64,000 nt of DNA from Sepiola atlantica (lineage: Eukaryota > Mollusca > Cephalopoda > Sepiida > Sepiolidae), in NCBI GenBank assembly GCA_963556195.1, contig OY744519.1, positions 30,779,397 to 30,843,396 of the forward strand, written 5' to 3'. The translations under genes and the position numbers were made by a program. The notes under the pieces were generated by a model. It made no database searches and was not told the origin of the DNA. It saw only the letters and a program-made list of their open reading frames with translations. This document shows, piece after piece, positions 53,215 through 62,950 of the stretch (positions within the stretch are counted from its first letter, which is position 1; each line of letters begins with the position of its first letter).

Positions 53215-53665
53215 ACAAACAAACAAACAAATAAACAAAAATAAGATAAGGATGAGCCTTACTTCGCACAACGTTATCACATAAAAACGTTAATAACTCA
53301 AAAACTATTTATCTGATCAAGCTGAAATTTTGCATGGCGGTTACTGCTATCAAAGAGCATCACATTCGTACATTAATTTTGGAAAAATCGGAAGTTAAAA
53401 TTCCGTAAAAATTTTGACCTTTACTGAACGTTTCAACAGCAAGGTCAATGTCGTATAAGATGTGGACTTCATTGCCTACAATATGAGCTAACTAGCGAGT
53501 CTTTACGACGAAAAGAACCGGTTATCGCCAAAAATGCTTTTTCCGTGACCATGACCTTGACATTTGACTTGAATATCCCAAAATTAATAATTTCTAAGTT
53601 ATACCATGACCGATATTTTGACCAAGTTTAGTGACTATTGATTAAGCTATGTGGACGCAAGGCTG
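53215..53665 (+). repeat. Dispersed repeat R6, copy 2
   Basis: (CAAA)n start, 'acgttaataactcaaaaact', 'atttatctgatcaagctgaa', 'attttgcatggcggttactg', 'aaagagcatcac', 'accatgaccttgacatttga' and 'gtggacgcaaggctgcacac'. It matches the minus strand of 32270-32710 and lies just after the Helitron-type end. Confidence 0.8.
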
Positions 53666-53820
53666 CACACAAATAAACATAGTGGAAAAGTCGATCGAAT
53701 ACATAACCTCGGAGATGAACAACTTCGTGATTCGGTTCAGAAGATGTCGATCATTAGACTTTTTTTTTTTAAATACAAATTGTGAGAGATTTTCTCCAAG
53801 ATAGGAAATTAGGGGATCTT

Positions 53821-53975
53821 CCAATATGTGACCTACCGAATGGTTTCTAATCCAATATGTGACCTACCGAATGGTTTCTAATCCAATATGTGACCTACCG
53901 AATGGTTTCTAATCCAATATGTGACCTACCGAATGGTTTCTAATCCAATATGTGATCTACCGAATGGTTTCTAAT
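53821..53975. repeat. 31-bp tandem repeat, 5 units
   Basis: Unit ccaatatgtgacctaccgaa-tggtttctaat. Units 1-4 are identical, unit 5 has gatcta. The sixth begins the same way and turns into the foldback arm at 53976, so the array may have grown from the element end. Confidence 0.95.
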
Positions 53976-54701
53976 CCAATATGTGATCTAGCGAGTTGTT
54001 TACATTCTAATATGTGATCTACCCTAACCTTAACTAATCCTAACCATAACCATAATCATAACCAACTCACTAACTGACCGTAACCCTAACCATAACAACG
54101 GGTTAGGGTTAATGGGTACATCACATATTGGAATGGGTGCTGATATCGATCCTGAACCAGTTTTCGTGAAGTTCGACTCGGAAGCGTTCGGCTGTCCTAC
54201 GCAAACGCCCGAGAGTTGACGAGCCGATTTGTACCAGACGACAATTTTGATAGGTGGTGCGTCCTATGATGATAATGTTTTGCTTGTTTTGTTTTTTGTT
54301 GTTGTTGGGGTTCGGGTTAAAAATATTTATTTGATAACAGTAATTTCGCTCTGTTTTGCTTGTTTTATTTGTTTTGTTATTTAAAAAAATTCTTCCAACT
54401 ATAACTAAAAATTATAGGACGCAGAAACGTATCAAAATAAAATAAAAATTATTTGATAACTAACTTCGCTATGTTTTGCTTGTTTTTTTTTTTGTTTCTT
54501 TTAGAAAATTTCTTGAAAATATAACTTACAATCACAGGACGCAGCACTGTATCAAAATTGTCGTCTGGTACCATTCGGCTCGTCAACACTCGGGCGTTTG
54601 CGTTGGACAGCCGAACGCTTCCGAGTCGAATCTCACGAAAACTGGGTCAGGATCGATATCAGTACCTTGGAATGTAAACAACTCGCTAGATCACATATTG
54701 G
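53976..54701. repeat. Nested foldback with telomere-like inner arms
   Basis: Outer arms: ccaatatgtgatctagcgag (53976) pairs with ctcgctagatcacatattgg (to 54701), and gctgatatcgatcctgaacc ... gcgttcggctgtcc with the complement at 54560-54660. Nested inside the left arm is a second inverted pair, taatatgtgatctaccc / gggtacatcacatatt, enclosing degenerate ccctaac repeats (54020-54095) and gggttagggtt (54100-54110). The central 54260-54540 has a locally duplicated 'tgttttgcttgttt' segment. Confidence 0.85.
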
Positions 54702-55034
54702 AAGAGAACCGGAAAATTAATTGAAAATCCACCTAATAATTTCCCCATGGCGAAACTTTTACATATTTATTATTATTTATATTGCTTGTTGCACACAGTT
54801 TTAATATAGGTGTCACCGTAACAGTCTGTATATTTTATCGACCCCTTCACTGGAGATACGTTCTATGCACTCCCCTTTTTTTTTTTCGTTGTTATTTTTT
54901 GTTTTGTTTTTATGTTTTTTTTTTTATACTTGATAATCAGTCGAGTCAGGGTCAGCCCGATTAGTCCAACCACTTGAGGCGCCACTGTTATGACGTCAGC
55001 GGAAATCATATGATAATTCATGATTGCAACAACT

Positions 55035-55400
55035 AAGAGACATCTGTTGTTTTTTTTTCTTTTTCATTTTCTTTTTTGTGAATGGGTGTTTTAGATTAAA
55101 ATATTTGCTTCGCCGTCGCCATACTCGCTTACAACAAACATGTTCCGCACGAGATGGGTGTTTCTTTTCTTTTTTTCTTTTCTACTTTTTCTATTCTTTT
55201 TTATTATTATTGTTTTTCCTTTATTCTTTTTCTTTTCTTTCTTTTCTTTGTTATTTCTCTATTTCTATTTTAGATTTCGTTTTTACTTTTGTTTTTTCTA
55301 TTATTTTTTTTCTATTATTTTGCGTTTCTTTTTTCTTTTCTGTTCTGTTTTTTTTTCTTTCTTTCGTTTTGTTTTTTGTTTTTCTATTTTATCTTTTTTT
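55035..55400. repeat. T-rich polypyrimidine tract
   Basis: About 365 bases dominated by T with C. The Phe-rich open frames across it are compositional. Confidence 0.9.
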
Positions 55401-55404
55401 CCTA

Positions 55405-55905
55405 CTAACGAGTCACCATTTATAAAGGCCAACAGCCATTTGTGGATGAAGAATTTATTGACATTAGATATAGACGACCATTTCGTAGTTTGTAAGGAAG
55501 CAGTCCCATGGTAATGTGATCCACAAGTGGGAAGTTCTTGGAAAGAAGGTATTTGTGGAAATTCCGCACATGGAGGGAGAAAGGAACGTTTTTTTCAATT
55601 GTGGTAGGAAGACAAGTTTTTATTTTGAATGTCTTACATTTCTTGCTCTGGTAAGGCGGCAAACACATTCCAATACGCATTATTGCCTTTTAGTGTATCT
55701 ACAGGAAAGCAGTCCTGTGGTAATGTGTTCCACAGACAGGGAGCTCTTGTCCGGGGAAAGACGGGAAAGTTTTTTCTTTTGTGGTAGGAATACGAAATCT
55801 TGCTGTGAATGAATGTCTTACACGGAAACTCAGTCGAAAACCTTCCATAGAAATAACGATAGAGTAGAGAGAGACTAGCAATGCCTCTTCTGTGTTGAAA
55901 GGGGC
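55405..55905 (-). pseudogene. LINE ORF2 C-terminus and 3' UTR, 5'-truncated
   Basis: On the minus strand, a diverged PLS..RR.C.SLSTL-type block (about 55900), then LWITLPWDCF and an EHITTGL block, and at 55405-55450 a weakened version of the ctcgagtgg...tgataagcggtgac 3' tail. Partial internal duplication: the nLW/HITxGLL block appears twice, about 200 bases apart. Frames broken. Confidence 0.65.
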
Positions 55906-55984
55906 TGTAAGAAACGGGAGAAATCGCTCCACACTAGATTTTGCAGTCGATTTTGTACTCTATAAAGGCAAGAAAGAGTGGTAT

Positions 55985-56250
55985 AAGCGGTACCTCCTCA
56001 GATGTGGTAGCAGTACTATGGCATAACGATAGGGACCCTAAAAGCCTTGCGCCAGAATTCTATTGCCCTCGTAGAGAGATACGTAAAACCGACAACACTG
56101 CACTTCAAATGTCGGCCGCGTCAGAAGGCAGCAAGCTCGAGCGCAGTTAACGTTTACAGCTTGTTGACCGTTTTCAGGTTAAAGGTTAGGCCAATGTTGG
56201 CTGACACCGGCATCACTAAAGGTTGGAGATCAGAACAGCCTGTTAAATAA
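55985..56250 (+). pseudogene. Possible retroelement fragment (Gag/protease-like)
   Basis: A frame of 67 codons includes LVERYVKPTTLHFKCRPRQK and then RPMLADTGITKGW. The spacing of a basic, cysteine-containing stretch before a DTG-like triplet recalls the Gag-protease border of LTR elements. Similarity is short and I would not defend it strongly. Alternatively it is unrelated sequence. Confidence 0.3.
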
Positions 56251-56298
56251 TAACATAACACTGGTGACTGTATTTTCTATCTCTCTTTCTTCTACATG

Positions 56299-56305
<7 letters not shown>

Positions 56306-56350
<45 letters not shown>
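56306..56350. repeat. (CT)n microsatellite
   Basis: About 46 bases of CT, immediately before a splice-acceptor-like tttatcacag. Confidence 0.95.
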
Positions 56351-56352
<2 letters not shown>

Positions 56353-56357
56353 ATTTT

Positions 56358-56490
56358 ATCACAGCGAGGGAGATTTTGACAGTTTGGATTCTGACTTCGT
56401 GACGGTCGGGTCGTGCGCGGCGTACATACGTACACCAACTACAACCGACTTCGAGTTTTAATTATGTTTCTTCGGTAAAAATAAATAAAT
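56358..56490 (+). CDS. Candidate terminal coding exon of an unknown gene
   Basis: A long pyrimidine tract and ttctcgattttatcacag form a good 3' splice site (exon from about 56366). The open frame then reads EGDFDSLDSDFVTVGSCAAY and on through TPTTTDFEF to a TAA at about 56459, with more CpG than the surroundings. An AATAAATAAATA poly(A) signal follows within 30 bases. That is the layout of a last exon. I do not recognise the protein. No upstream exon was identified, and it could instead be the end of a retroelement. Confidence 0.35.
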
Positions 56491-56599
56491 ATATTTTTAT
56501 TATAAAAATGTGTTGTCGGCTCTTTCATACGGCGTTCAATTCCAGCACATCGGTTCCCTCAGTCAGATAATTAATTCTCAGGAGAGAATTAATGACGTC

Positions 56600-56880
56600 T
56601 AAGACCCGTCAAGACTACGGACGGGATCAACCCCTTTTATTAACAGTGTGTGCTTATCGTTTGACACTCGGGGAGCCGGGTACCGTACCAGGACGTTAAC
56701 AGCCCTTTCAAAGATGCGGACCACCAAATGACACTCCTTCGACAATCGACTGTGCCATACACCATCTTAGGACGTATCTGACTCTTATATACGTAGAGGA
56801 TTGCATCTGGAGTCAGGTACTTTCTGGAGCAGTAGAATGATCCAACCATTTACCCAGCAACCTTATCAACAGGGTTGATG
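56600..56880 (-). pseudogene. LINE reverse transcriptase thumb fragment
   Basis: Minus strand: SFYCSRKYLTPDAILYVYKS, QIRPKMVYG, corresponding to the ...LTPxxLLxIYKxxIRPxMEYxxxxWG... segment after the LINE RT catalytic box. Truncated both sides. Confidence 0.7.
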
Positions 56881-57189
56881 TAAGTCCTTCATTTTGTATC
56901 TGGAGTGAAAGGCAGTCATAGAAGCTTATCAAAACAAAGGGTTCTTCAAAGAGAGGGCCATTTATTTAAACTGGGGCAAAACTAAGATCCGAGCATTTGT
57001 GGTGAAAGGAGAGAAACATCGTCTTTTTTTCTTTTCTTTTCTTTCTTTTATTTTGTTTCTTTTTTTGTTTATTTTATTTTGTTTTTTACTTTCCGTTTTC
57101 CATGTTTTCAAACGTACCCCCCCCACCCCACCCGAAGCAAACATTTAATAGATTGATAAATGCACTATAAGAATACCTATTCTGGGACG

Positions 57190-57640
57190 GGAAAAATTAA
57201 TTCCTCGAAAGGCAGCATTCTTTCATTTAAGCAAACATTGTTAAACATTGTGTGTGTGTGGTTTATAGATATTAGCAATTTTCTCTCATCTTGGTCTTCC
57301 AGAAAGCAGACATGTTTGTTATACCTTTGTTTACACAGAATCCACGCTCTGATTCCAAGATCGGCTCTGGTGAATTATGGAGAATTCATCAATCCAGTAT
57401 TATATATGCCGCATCACTACATTTCCCACAAGAGATAAAAGGGAGATTCCGCAGACAATATGTCAGCCACTCCTCCAGTAAAGAAACCCAGGAACCACCA
57501 ACCCAGTCTTCCTGCAACCAACAATGTTTCATTGTCATTCTGCATGTCAATCATCTGTCGGCTTTCACTACAACCTCTTTCCCTGCGCCCATCAAGTTTA
57601 CTGGCTTTCTCCCTCTAACCTAATTCTTTTGGGTTTCTGA
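57190..57640 (+). other. Unassigned GC-richer segment with open frames, upstream of Helitron-type ends
   Basis: Two overlapping frames (92 and 110 codons) and an acceptor-like ctcatcttggtcttccag at about 57285-57302 stand out from the AT-rich background. A short frame MSATPPVKKPRNHQPSLPAT starts at 57460. No domain recognised. Because two Helitron-type ends follow within 350 bases, it could be a host fragment captured by a Helitron. Confidence 0.3.
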
Positions 57641-57917
57641 TTTCACCCTTCTGAAGAACATTATCCATTACGTTATGTATGTACCACCGCCTCTAATTGA
57701 AACAGAACTCCCTTAAAACTTAAAATACGTATATCTGATTTTAATAAAAATTTAAACCGTATGTATAAGACACTAATTCAGAGAATTTCTTTTTAACATT
57801 TCAGCTTCTTCCGACAATATTAAGGGGTCGAAACGGAAGGCGAGGTGGGCATTAAAAACAATGAAAGTACTATGTTATGAGGATAGTGAAAAAGTACATA
57901 GTAGTAGTCCTCATTCA

Positions 57918-57999
57918 ATCCCGAGCAACGTCGGGTCTTCCTGCTGGTTAGTATATAAAAATAATTGATACCTAAACAATGTTGGGTGAATCTGCTAGT
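57918..57999 (+). mobile_element. Two Helitron-type 3' ends in series
   Basis: First: CCCGA-gcaacg-TCGGG hairpin at 57920-57935, then CTGGT at 57944-57948. Second, about 51 bases later: cctaaac-aat-gttggg hairpin, then gaatctg and CTAGT at 57995-57999. Both fit hairpin plus CTRRT. Two in the same orientation suggest nested insertion or an element that ends at alternative terminators. Confidence 0.6.
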
Positions 58000-58399
58000 T
58001 TAAATATACAGTTTTACCGACTGTCTAAGCATAAATTGAAACATACTCATTCATAAAAATAGTTTCACGTGTCGCAAAAGGATTCAAGGCATTCTTTTGT
58101 TTCATTGTTTACACTTTAATTAAATATGGCGGCTCAAACAAAGTTGAAAATGGCGAGTATGAAGAGCCGTGAAGTGACAACACATTTGAATGTTTCGCAG
58201 GAAACGTTTTATATGATGCGTAGAATATTTGTTGTTACCCTGTTTACAACTCGGCATTACATGTAACAAAACCAGAAGTTAACCGTCTGACAGCTTCGGC
58301 GCATGTAACGAAGATAGATATAATTTCCTTTCTCTTCACGCATCTACCTTTTCGTCGACCAATCCGGTAACATCAAGACCCTGCCAGCAGTAGCCCTCC

Positions 58400-58720
58400 C
58401 CCTCCCCCCTCTAAAGTCCAGCCTTTCCTCACCATGGTGGGAATGGTGGCAACATGGTAATGTCAGAGTTAACCAGCTAACAGTGCTCTGATGAAAATCC
58501 AGAAGGAAACAGCATCAGGATCCGGCATCCTCGGATCGTCTCTACCTTTGCATGTGGCAAGTAAAGACATATCAGGTGCGGAACCGTAAATCAATGGAGT
58601 GAGAGTGGCAATGTTGCTTCTATACCATTCCTTTGTGTGCTCTGGGCCAAACTTTCCCCGACTTCGCATGCAACTGCTGAACCTTGTTGTTCTCGGTGTT
58701 CCCAGGTTCAATGGCAGATT
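58400..58720 (-). repeat. Dispersed repeat R5, copy 2
   Basis: Minus-strand match to both flanks of SINE-A copy 6: cggggaaagtttggcccaga, 'ggaatggtatagaagcaaca', 'gatttacggttccgcacctg', 'cttgccacatgcaaag', 'cagagcactgttagctgg'. It stays open for 80 codons (SRGKFGPEHTKEWYRSNIAT ...). Uninterrupted, so it shows the empty site of the SINE insertion. Confidence 0.8.
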
Positions 58721-59526
58721 TGCAAAATTAGATTCTTCTCGACCAAAAAGAAGATAAGTCCAATTAGCACAATCCTTTTACTAAGAGTTTCAGTAGATAT
58801 CTTGCCTGGACAGGCACACATATATATCTTATATATATAGTCTCGGAAGTTTCTAAACCATTAAAACTATATAAAAAAAAAAAATTAAAAAAAACAACTT
58901 ATAGTCTCAAGTCTTCCAGTGGAAAATCACTCATGTAAGTCAATTTATTTTTTACAGTTATTATATTAGTTAGTTTCTAACACTATTTTAAGGGATCATC
59001 AGTTGTTTACCATGAAAAACTGTTTCGGGAATTTAAAAACCAGACAGTATTTAATTTCATGGCTTCCCAGCAGAGTTGATCAGACCCCACTTCCCTTAAA
59101 AGACAAAAACATAAACGTTCCTTATACTAAATCTACGTTTTGTTCCATATAAATGTTTTGCTAACTTATATTAGTTATTTAAGACACAAAAAAAAAAAAA
59201 AAAAAATTCTTTACCTGTGCTGTTCGTCTGTCTAATAAAATTTATCCGTTACTCACAAAAATGTTGCTGCATTTTAAAGTGTTTGGACGAATCCATGACA
59301 CTATTATTTAAGTGATTAATGTATTATTTTTAGTTTTATATTATAAATATAAAAAACATCAACACATCAAAAAATAAAAGATAAATAAATAAATATGTAT
59401 ATACATATATATATATATATATAGATTTAGATTTTTCACTTATAAAATAGATCATTCAGTGAAGACCGGGGTTGTTCCAATAAAAAACAAGCTCGATGAT
59501 ACTCGATTACAGAGTACAGAGCATTT
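58721..59526. other. AT-rich stretch, nothing recognised
   Basis: Contains A runs (58868, 59188) and a short TA run (59400-59422). No coding signal. Confidence 0.55.
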
Positions 59527-59728
59527 ATATGTGATTTTATGAAGGCTTACCAAATCATTCCTTTCAAGACACCAATGATCACCATTAAAGATATTTTTTC
59601 TTACAAATACTATTTATTCAAATTAAATGTAATTTGAATAAATAGTATTTGTAAGAAAAAATATCTTTAATGGTGATCATTGGTGTCTTGAAAGGAATGA
59701 TTTGGTAAGCCTTCATAAAATCACATAT
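59527..59728. repeat. Perfect 98-bp inverted repeat with a 6-base loop
   Basis: 59527-59624 and 59631-59728 are exact reverse complements by my reading, with loop aaatgt. Arm start: atatgtgattttatgaaggc. It is followed directly by (TA)n/(CATA)n. If transcribed from either strand it would fold into one long hairpin. Confidence 0.95.
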
Positions 59729-60127
59729 ATATATATATATACATATATATGTATATACATACACACATACATACATATACCTTTAGTTACTCCTTTTCTC
59801 CCTCGTCCTACTTTGTTGTCCATCTCCCCGTTGTTGTCAACCTCAAATAAATATTAATCTTCCTTGTTCACTTTAGTTTTTCTAATCTGCGTTCACAACT
59901 GTCGACTTTTTTCTTTTCTCATTGTTTCAAATCTGCGTCCATAAGTTAACCGTTAATTTGTTCTCTTTTTCTTTCTTTTTCTTCTTCTTCTTTGCCAACT
60001 CCCGGTGTTTAAAATCGGCGTTCATAACTGTCGGTTTTCTTCTTCTTCAACATTTCTTTCTTTCTTTCTACTGTATTTTTATTGTTTCTCTTATTATAAT
60101 TAGCAGATGTGTTATATATACGTTTAT

Positions 60128-61075
60128 TCATATTATATTATTTCTATTTATATATACTATGATTTGTTCTATCAGTTTATTTTGATTAATTTGATAAGAT
60201 TTAAAAGCATCAGGATGGCAAGTAATTGCCTTATTTAATTGTCCAAATATTTTATTTTGATCGCCACTTTGGTTAATCATTCTTATTATTAGATCAGAAA
60301 TTTGGGGCATGAAATCTACTAATTTTAAGGTAACACGAGCAATTCTCAGAAATTCAGACATAATACTCCCGTAAAATATATACACAGGGCTAGTACTATT
60401 TTTATATGGCATTCGCACGATACGAAAAGGGAATGAATTTCTTTTATCAAACAGTTTATAGATAAATATTTTATCTTCAATTTTTATATCCAAATCAAGA
60501 AAAGTAGCTTGTGTTCCCTTATGTTCACAGTTTAATTTTAACTCTTTAGGATATATTAAATGTTTAGTATTTGCAAACTCTTCGCTATCATTAATGCAAA
60601 CAAGGTCGTCAATATATCGCCTACATCCATGATAACTATACGCTCTAGATATATCATTTTTTATTAATGATGACATATATATATATTCAAGTCTATGTAA
60701 ATATAGATCTGCCCAAAATGGAGACGGATCCAAACCCATTGGAATACCTATTGTTTGGAGCAATAATTTATTCCCTATTTGAAAGTAACTCTCTTTTATA
60801 AGGTGACTTATAAGCATTATCAGACCAGTTTTGGATACACTCGTCTTACCATTTTTATTTTTACACCAAAAGGCTTTAGATTTTGTAAAGTCTATGTATT
60901 TACCTTTTCCTCCTGCAAAAGCTAAATCTACAGTATTACCTAATTCTTTAATAAGTTCTTTATGGGGTATTTTTGTATATAATGTACTAAAATCGTATGT
61001 CGAGATTGATTTAGCCTGTTTACGAGAATTAATACGATCTAATTTTTCTTTTACTAGATCGGAATTATTTACCAC
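60128..61075 (-). CDS. Penelope-like element: reverse transcriptase, C-terminal part
   Basis: 315 codons. RT motifs in order: STYDFSTLYTKIPHKEL (residues about 25-42), TIGIPMGLDPSPFWADLYLH (about 109-128, the GxPMGxxxSPxxA block), RYIDD with the catalytic Asp pair (YIDD, 60605-60616), and ATFLDLDIKIE (about 189-200). These forms are typical of Penelope-like and related RTs. The C-terminus continues about 110 residues after FLDLDI and ends in NRNNII without a GIY-YIG endonuclease. It is the downstream half of one frame with 61104-62132, separated by a one-base slip. Confidence 0.85.
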   Translation of the reverse strand: MVNNSDLVKEKLDRINSRKQAKSISTYDFSTLYTKIPHKELIKELGNTVDLAFAGGKGKYIDFTKSKAFWCKNKNGKTSVSKTGLIMLISHLIKESYFQIGNKLLLQTIGIPMGLDPSPFWADLYLHRLEYIYMSSLIKNDISRAYSYHGCRRYIDDLVCINDSEEFANTKHLIYPKELKLNCEHKGTQATFLDLDIKIEDKIFIYKLFDKRNSFPFRIVRMPYKNSTSPVYIFYGSIMSEFLRIARVTLKLVDFMPQISDLIIRMINQSGDQNKIFGQLNKAITCHPDAFKSYQINQNKLIEQIIVYINRNNII

Positions 61076-61103
61076 CCAAAATAGGTTTATATTACTATAG
61101 AAT

Positions 61104-62132
61104 TTACTTTTTTTTATGGAAATTATTTATTTGGTTTATAATTAATTTAAAGATTTTAGACACAGCCTTACTTAAAGGTTTAGTGATGCACATTTTTGAG
61201 GCAACAATGAAACGGGCGCCAACTGGTGTTTTATGCATTTTAGGTATCCAATACATAGATGGAAGTTTTTTGTATTTTTCTTCTAATTTTAATCCTAATT
61301 TTTCACAAATAACAGTATTGTTTATAATAATGTTATCGCTTTTATTATTACTTAATTTATAAGTATCTGAAACTTCACCTATTATTCCTACTTCTAGCAA
61401 TAAGCGTTGTATATAATACTTTTTACAGATAAAAGCTATATTATTTGTCGCCTTATCAATAGGAACTATTACAAACCTATTTTGAAGCATTTCAAGCTCC
61501 GTAGTTATTTGTGGATTTCTAAGGAGGGGATTCGTTCTTTTAGGGTGTTTAAATTCTTTTAAACGTTCTACTTTTTTATTTACGAATCTAAGTATATTAT
61601 TTTTCCATGCGTCAAATGTAGAGTGTAATAGTCTATGTTTTTTAGCCATGGATGCAGTGAAATTATCTAACGCTTTATTTATTTCCTTAACACATTTCGC
61701 ATAATTTAAACATTTAGGTTCTCTATAGTTTGGGCCTTTACTTAAGAGTTTTCTTAATTTAGAATTTTTAACTATCGCTAGATTACCGGTAATTATATGC
61801 CCTATGTCAGTATTACATAAAGGAGAGGATTCACATTCACATGATGGTATATACATTTCATCATTATCATTAATATTTAAATTCTCTACAGTTTTTTTAT
61901 AGTTAAAAACCTTATTCCGGATAGTTTGCCCTAGTTTATATGTTACTATTGGTTTCTGTTCCTCTTTTTTAAGTTCATTGGGCAGTGACTGAATGATTTC
62001 TGGATTATTAAATATTTTAGGCAGATTTATATCATCAAATCCTTTATTTTCATATAGGACTACACAAACATTTCGAGGTTTATTTTTTATACCCTCAGCA
62101 GGTGGCTTATGCATATTTGCAGGTATACACAT
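61104..62132 (-). CDS. Penelope-like element: N-terminal region and RT fingers
   Basis: 342 codons from ATG at 62132. A cysteine-containing block, SCECESSPLCNTDIGHIITG (residues 97-116), is followed by LRKLLSKGPNYREP, FVIVPIDKATNNIAFICKKY (RT finger motif) and MYWIPKMHKTPVGARFI (RT motif). The frame stops after NFHKKK at an A8 run; in the next frame the protein continues without loss into the 61075 half. So one homopolymer length change separates two otherwise open halves of about 660 codons in all. It could be a sequencing or assembly error, or an early inactivating mutation. Confidence 0.85.
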   Translation of the reverse strand: MCIPANMHKPPAEGIKNKPRNVCVVLYENKGFDDINLPKIFNNPEIIQSLPNELKKEEQKPIVTYKLGQTIRNKVFNYKKTVENLNINDNDEMYIPSCECESSPLCNTDIGHIITGNLAIVKNSKLRKLLSKGPNYREPKCLNYAKCVKEINKALDNFTASMAKKHRLLHSTFDAWKNNILRFVNKKVERLKEFKHPKRTNPLLRNPQITTELEMLQNRFVIVPIDKATNNIAFICKKYYIQRLLLEVGIIGEVSDTYKLSNNKSDNIIINNTVICEKLGLKLEEKYKKLPSMYWIPKMHKTPVGARFIVASKMCITKPLSKAVSKIFKLIINQINNFHKKK

Positions 62133-62361
62133 ATGGGTTATATATCTATGTCTATAAAGTATTTTCTTCTTTTTTTTAAATCTTAAAAATGATTTAAAAT
62201 TTTACCCACTTTTTTAACGCAGTCGGATAGGATGCAAATGTATCCGGGATAGAAAAGAAATGTTTGTGATTATCTGAAATGGAAAACGAAAAACAAAAAC
62301 AAAACAAAAACAACAAAATAAACAAACAAAAGAGAGATATAACTTCCTTGTAAAAATATCT

Positions 62362-62583
62362 TTATTGTGCACGAACTACATCTGATGAAAATTTACATCT
62401 ACGAATGCCATCCGAGTCGTTGAGGCGACCAGAACGATTGACATTGTAGTTCTTGACAATAATTGCTGCAGTTGCACTGTCTTTCCACGAGGAGGGCCCA
62501 GTACGAAGTGCCAAAAAAAATCGCAGGGAAAGAGAAGTACATAGATAATACAAACACCACTTGACCACCCTGCCCAACCCCAC
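62362..62583 (-). CDS. Unidentified small ORF ending inside a poly(A) signal
   Basis: 73 codons, GC-richer than its surroundings, with a hydrophobic N-terminal stretch (CLYYLCTSLSLRFFLALRTG) and a more polar second half (NVNRSGRLNDSDGIRRCKFS). The stop TAA is part of AATAAA (complement at 62364-62369). This could be the 3' end of a retrocopied transcript or a chance frame. In another minus frame GPPRGKT resembles a P-loop, but only that. Confidence 0.25.
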   Translation of the reverse strand: MGLGRVVKWCLYYLCTSLSLRFFLALRTGPSSWKDSATAAIIVKNYNVNRSGRLNDSDGIRRCKFSSDVVRAQ

Positions 62584-62596
62584 CTGCCATAGACAA

Positions 62597-62950
62597 AAAA
62601 AAAAAAAAAAAATTAATGTAAGAAAAAAAATGTTAAACTGTTTAGCTTTTAAAATTTTTTTTTTTAATTTTAATGTTTTTTTTTTTCAATTTCAAATTTT
62701 GGTTATATATAAAAAAAAAATCCAGTTTTTAAAATTTTATTTGAAGTCTGTACAGGTTTGTTTTTTTTTTAATTTCTTTTTATTAGTGTTTTTTTCTTTT
62801 TTTAATGTTTCATTTTCCCCAAAAAACTGTATATATATTTTTCTTCTTTCCATTTTTTAAAATGTTATCTATTTTTTTTTTCATTGTGAAATCCTTTGTA
62901 TGTTTGTATGTCTTTCTTTCTATCTTTTTCTTTTTTAGTTATGCGAATAT
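62597..62950. repeat. T-/A-rich low-complexity stretch
   Basis: Alternating T and A runs with little else; the Phe-rich frame is compositional. Confidence 0.85.

Noticed and set aside
55024..55514. Two overlapping Phe/Ser-rich frames of more than 120 codons that look like membrane proteins
   Set aside because: T-rich low complexity gives apparent hydrophobicity; the right end merges into LINE sequence.
62400..62520. P-loop-like GPPRGKT in a minus frame
   Set aside because: Isolated motif, no other helicase or ATPase motifs, and the frame breaks on both sides.
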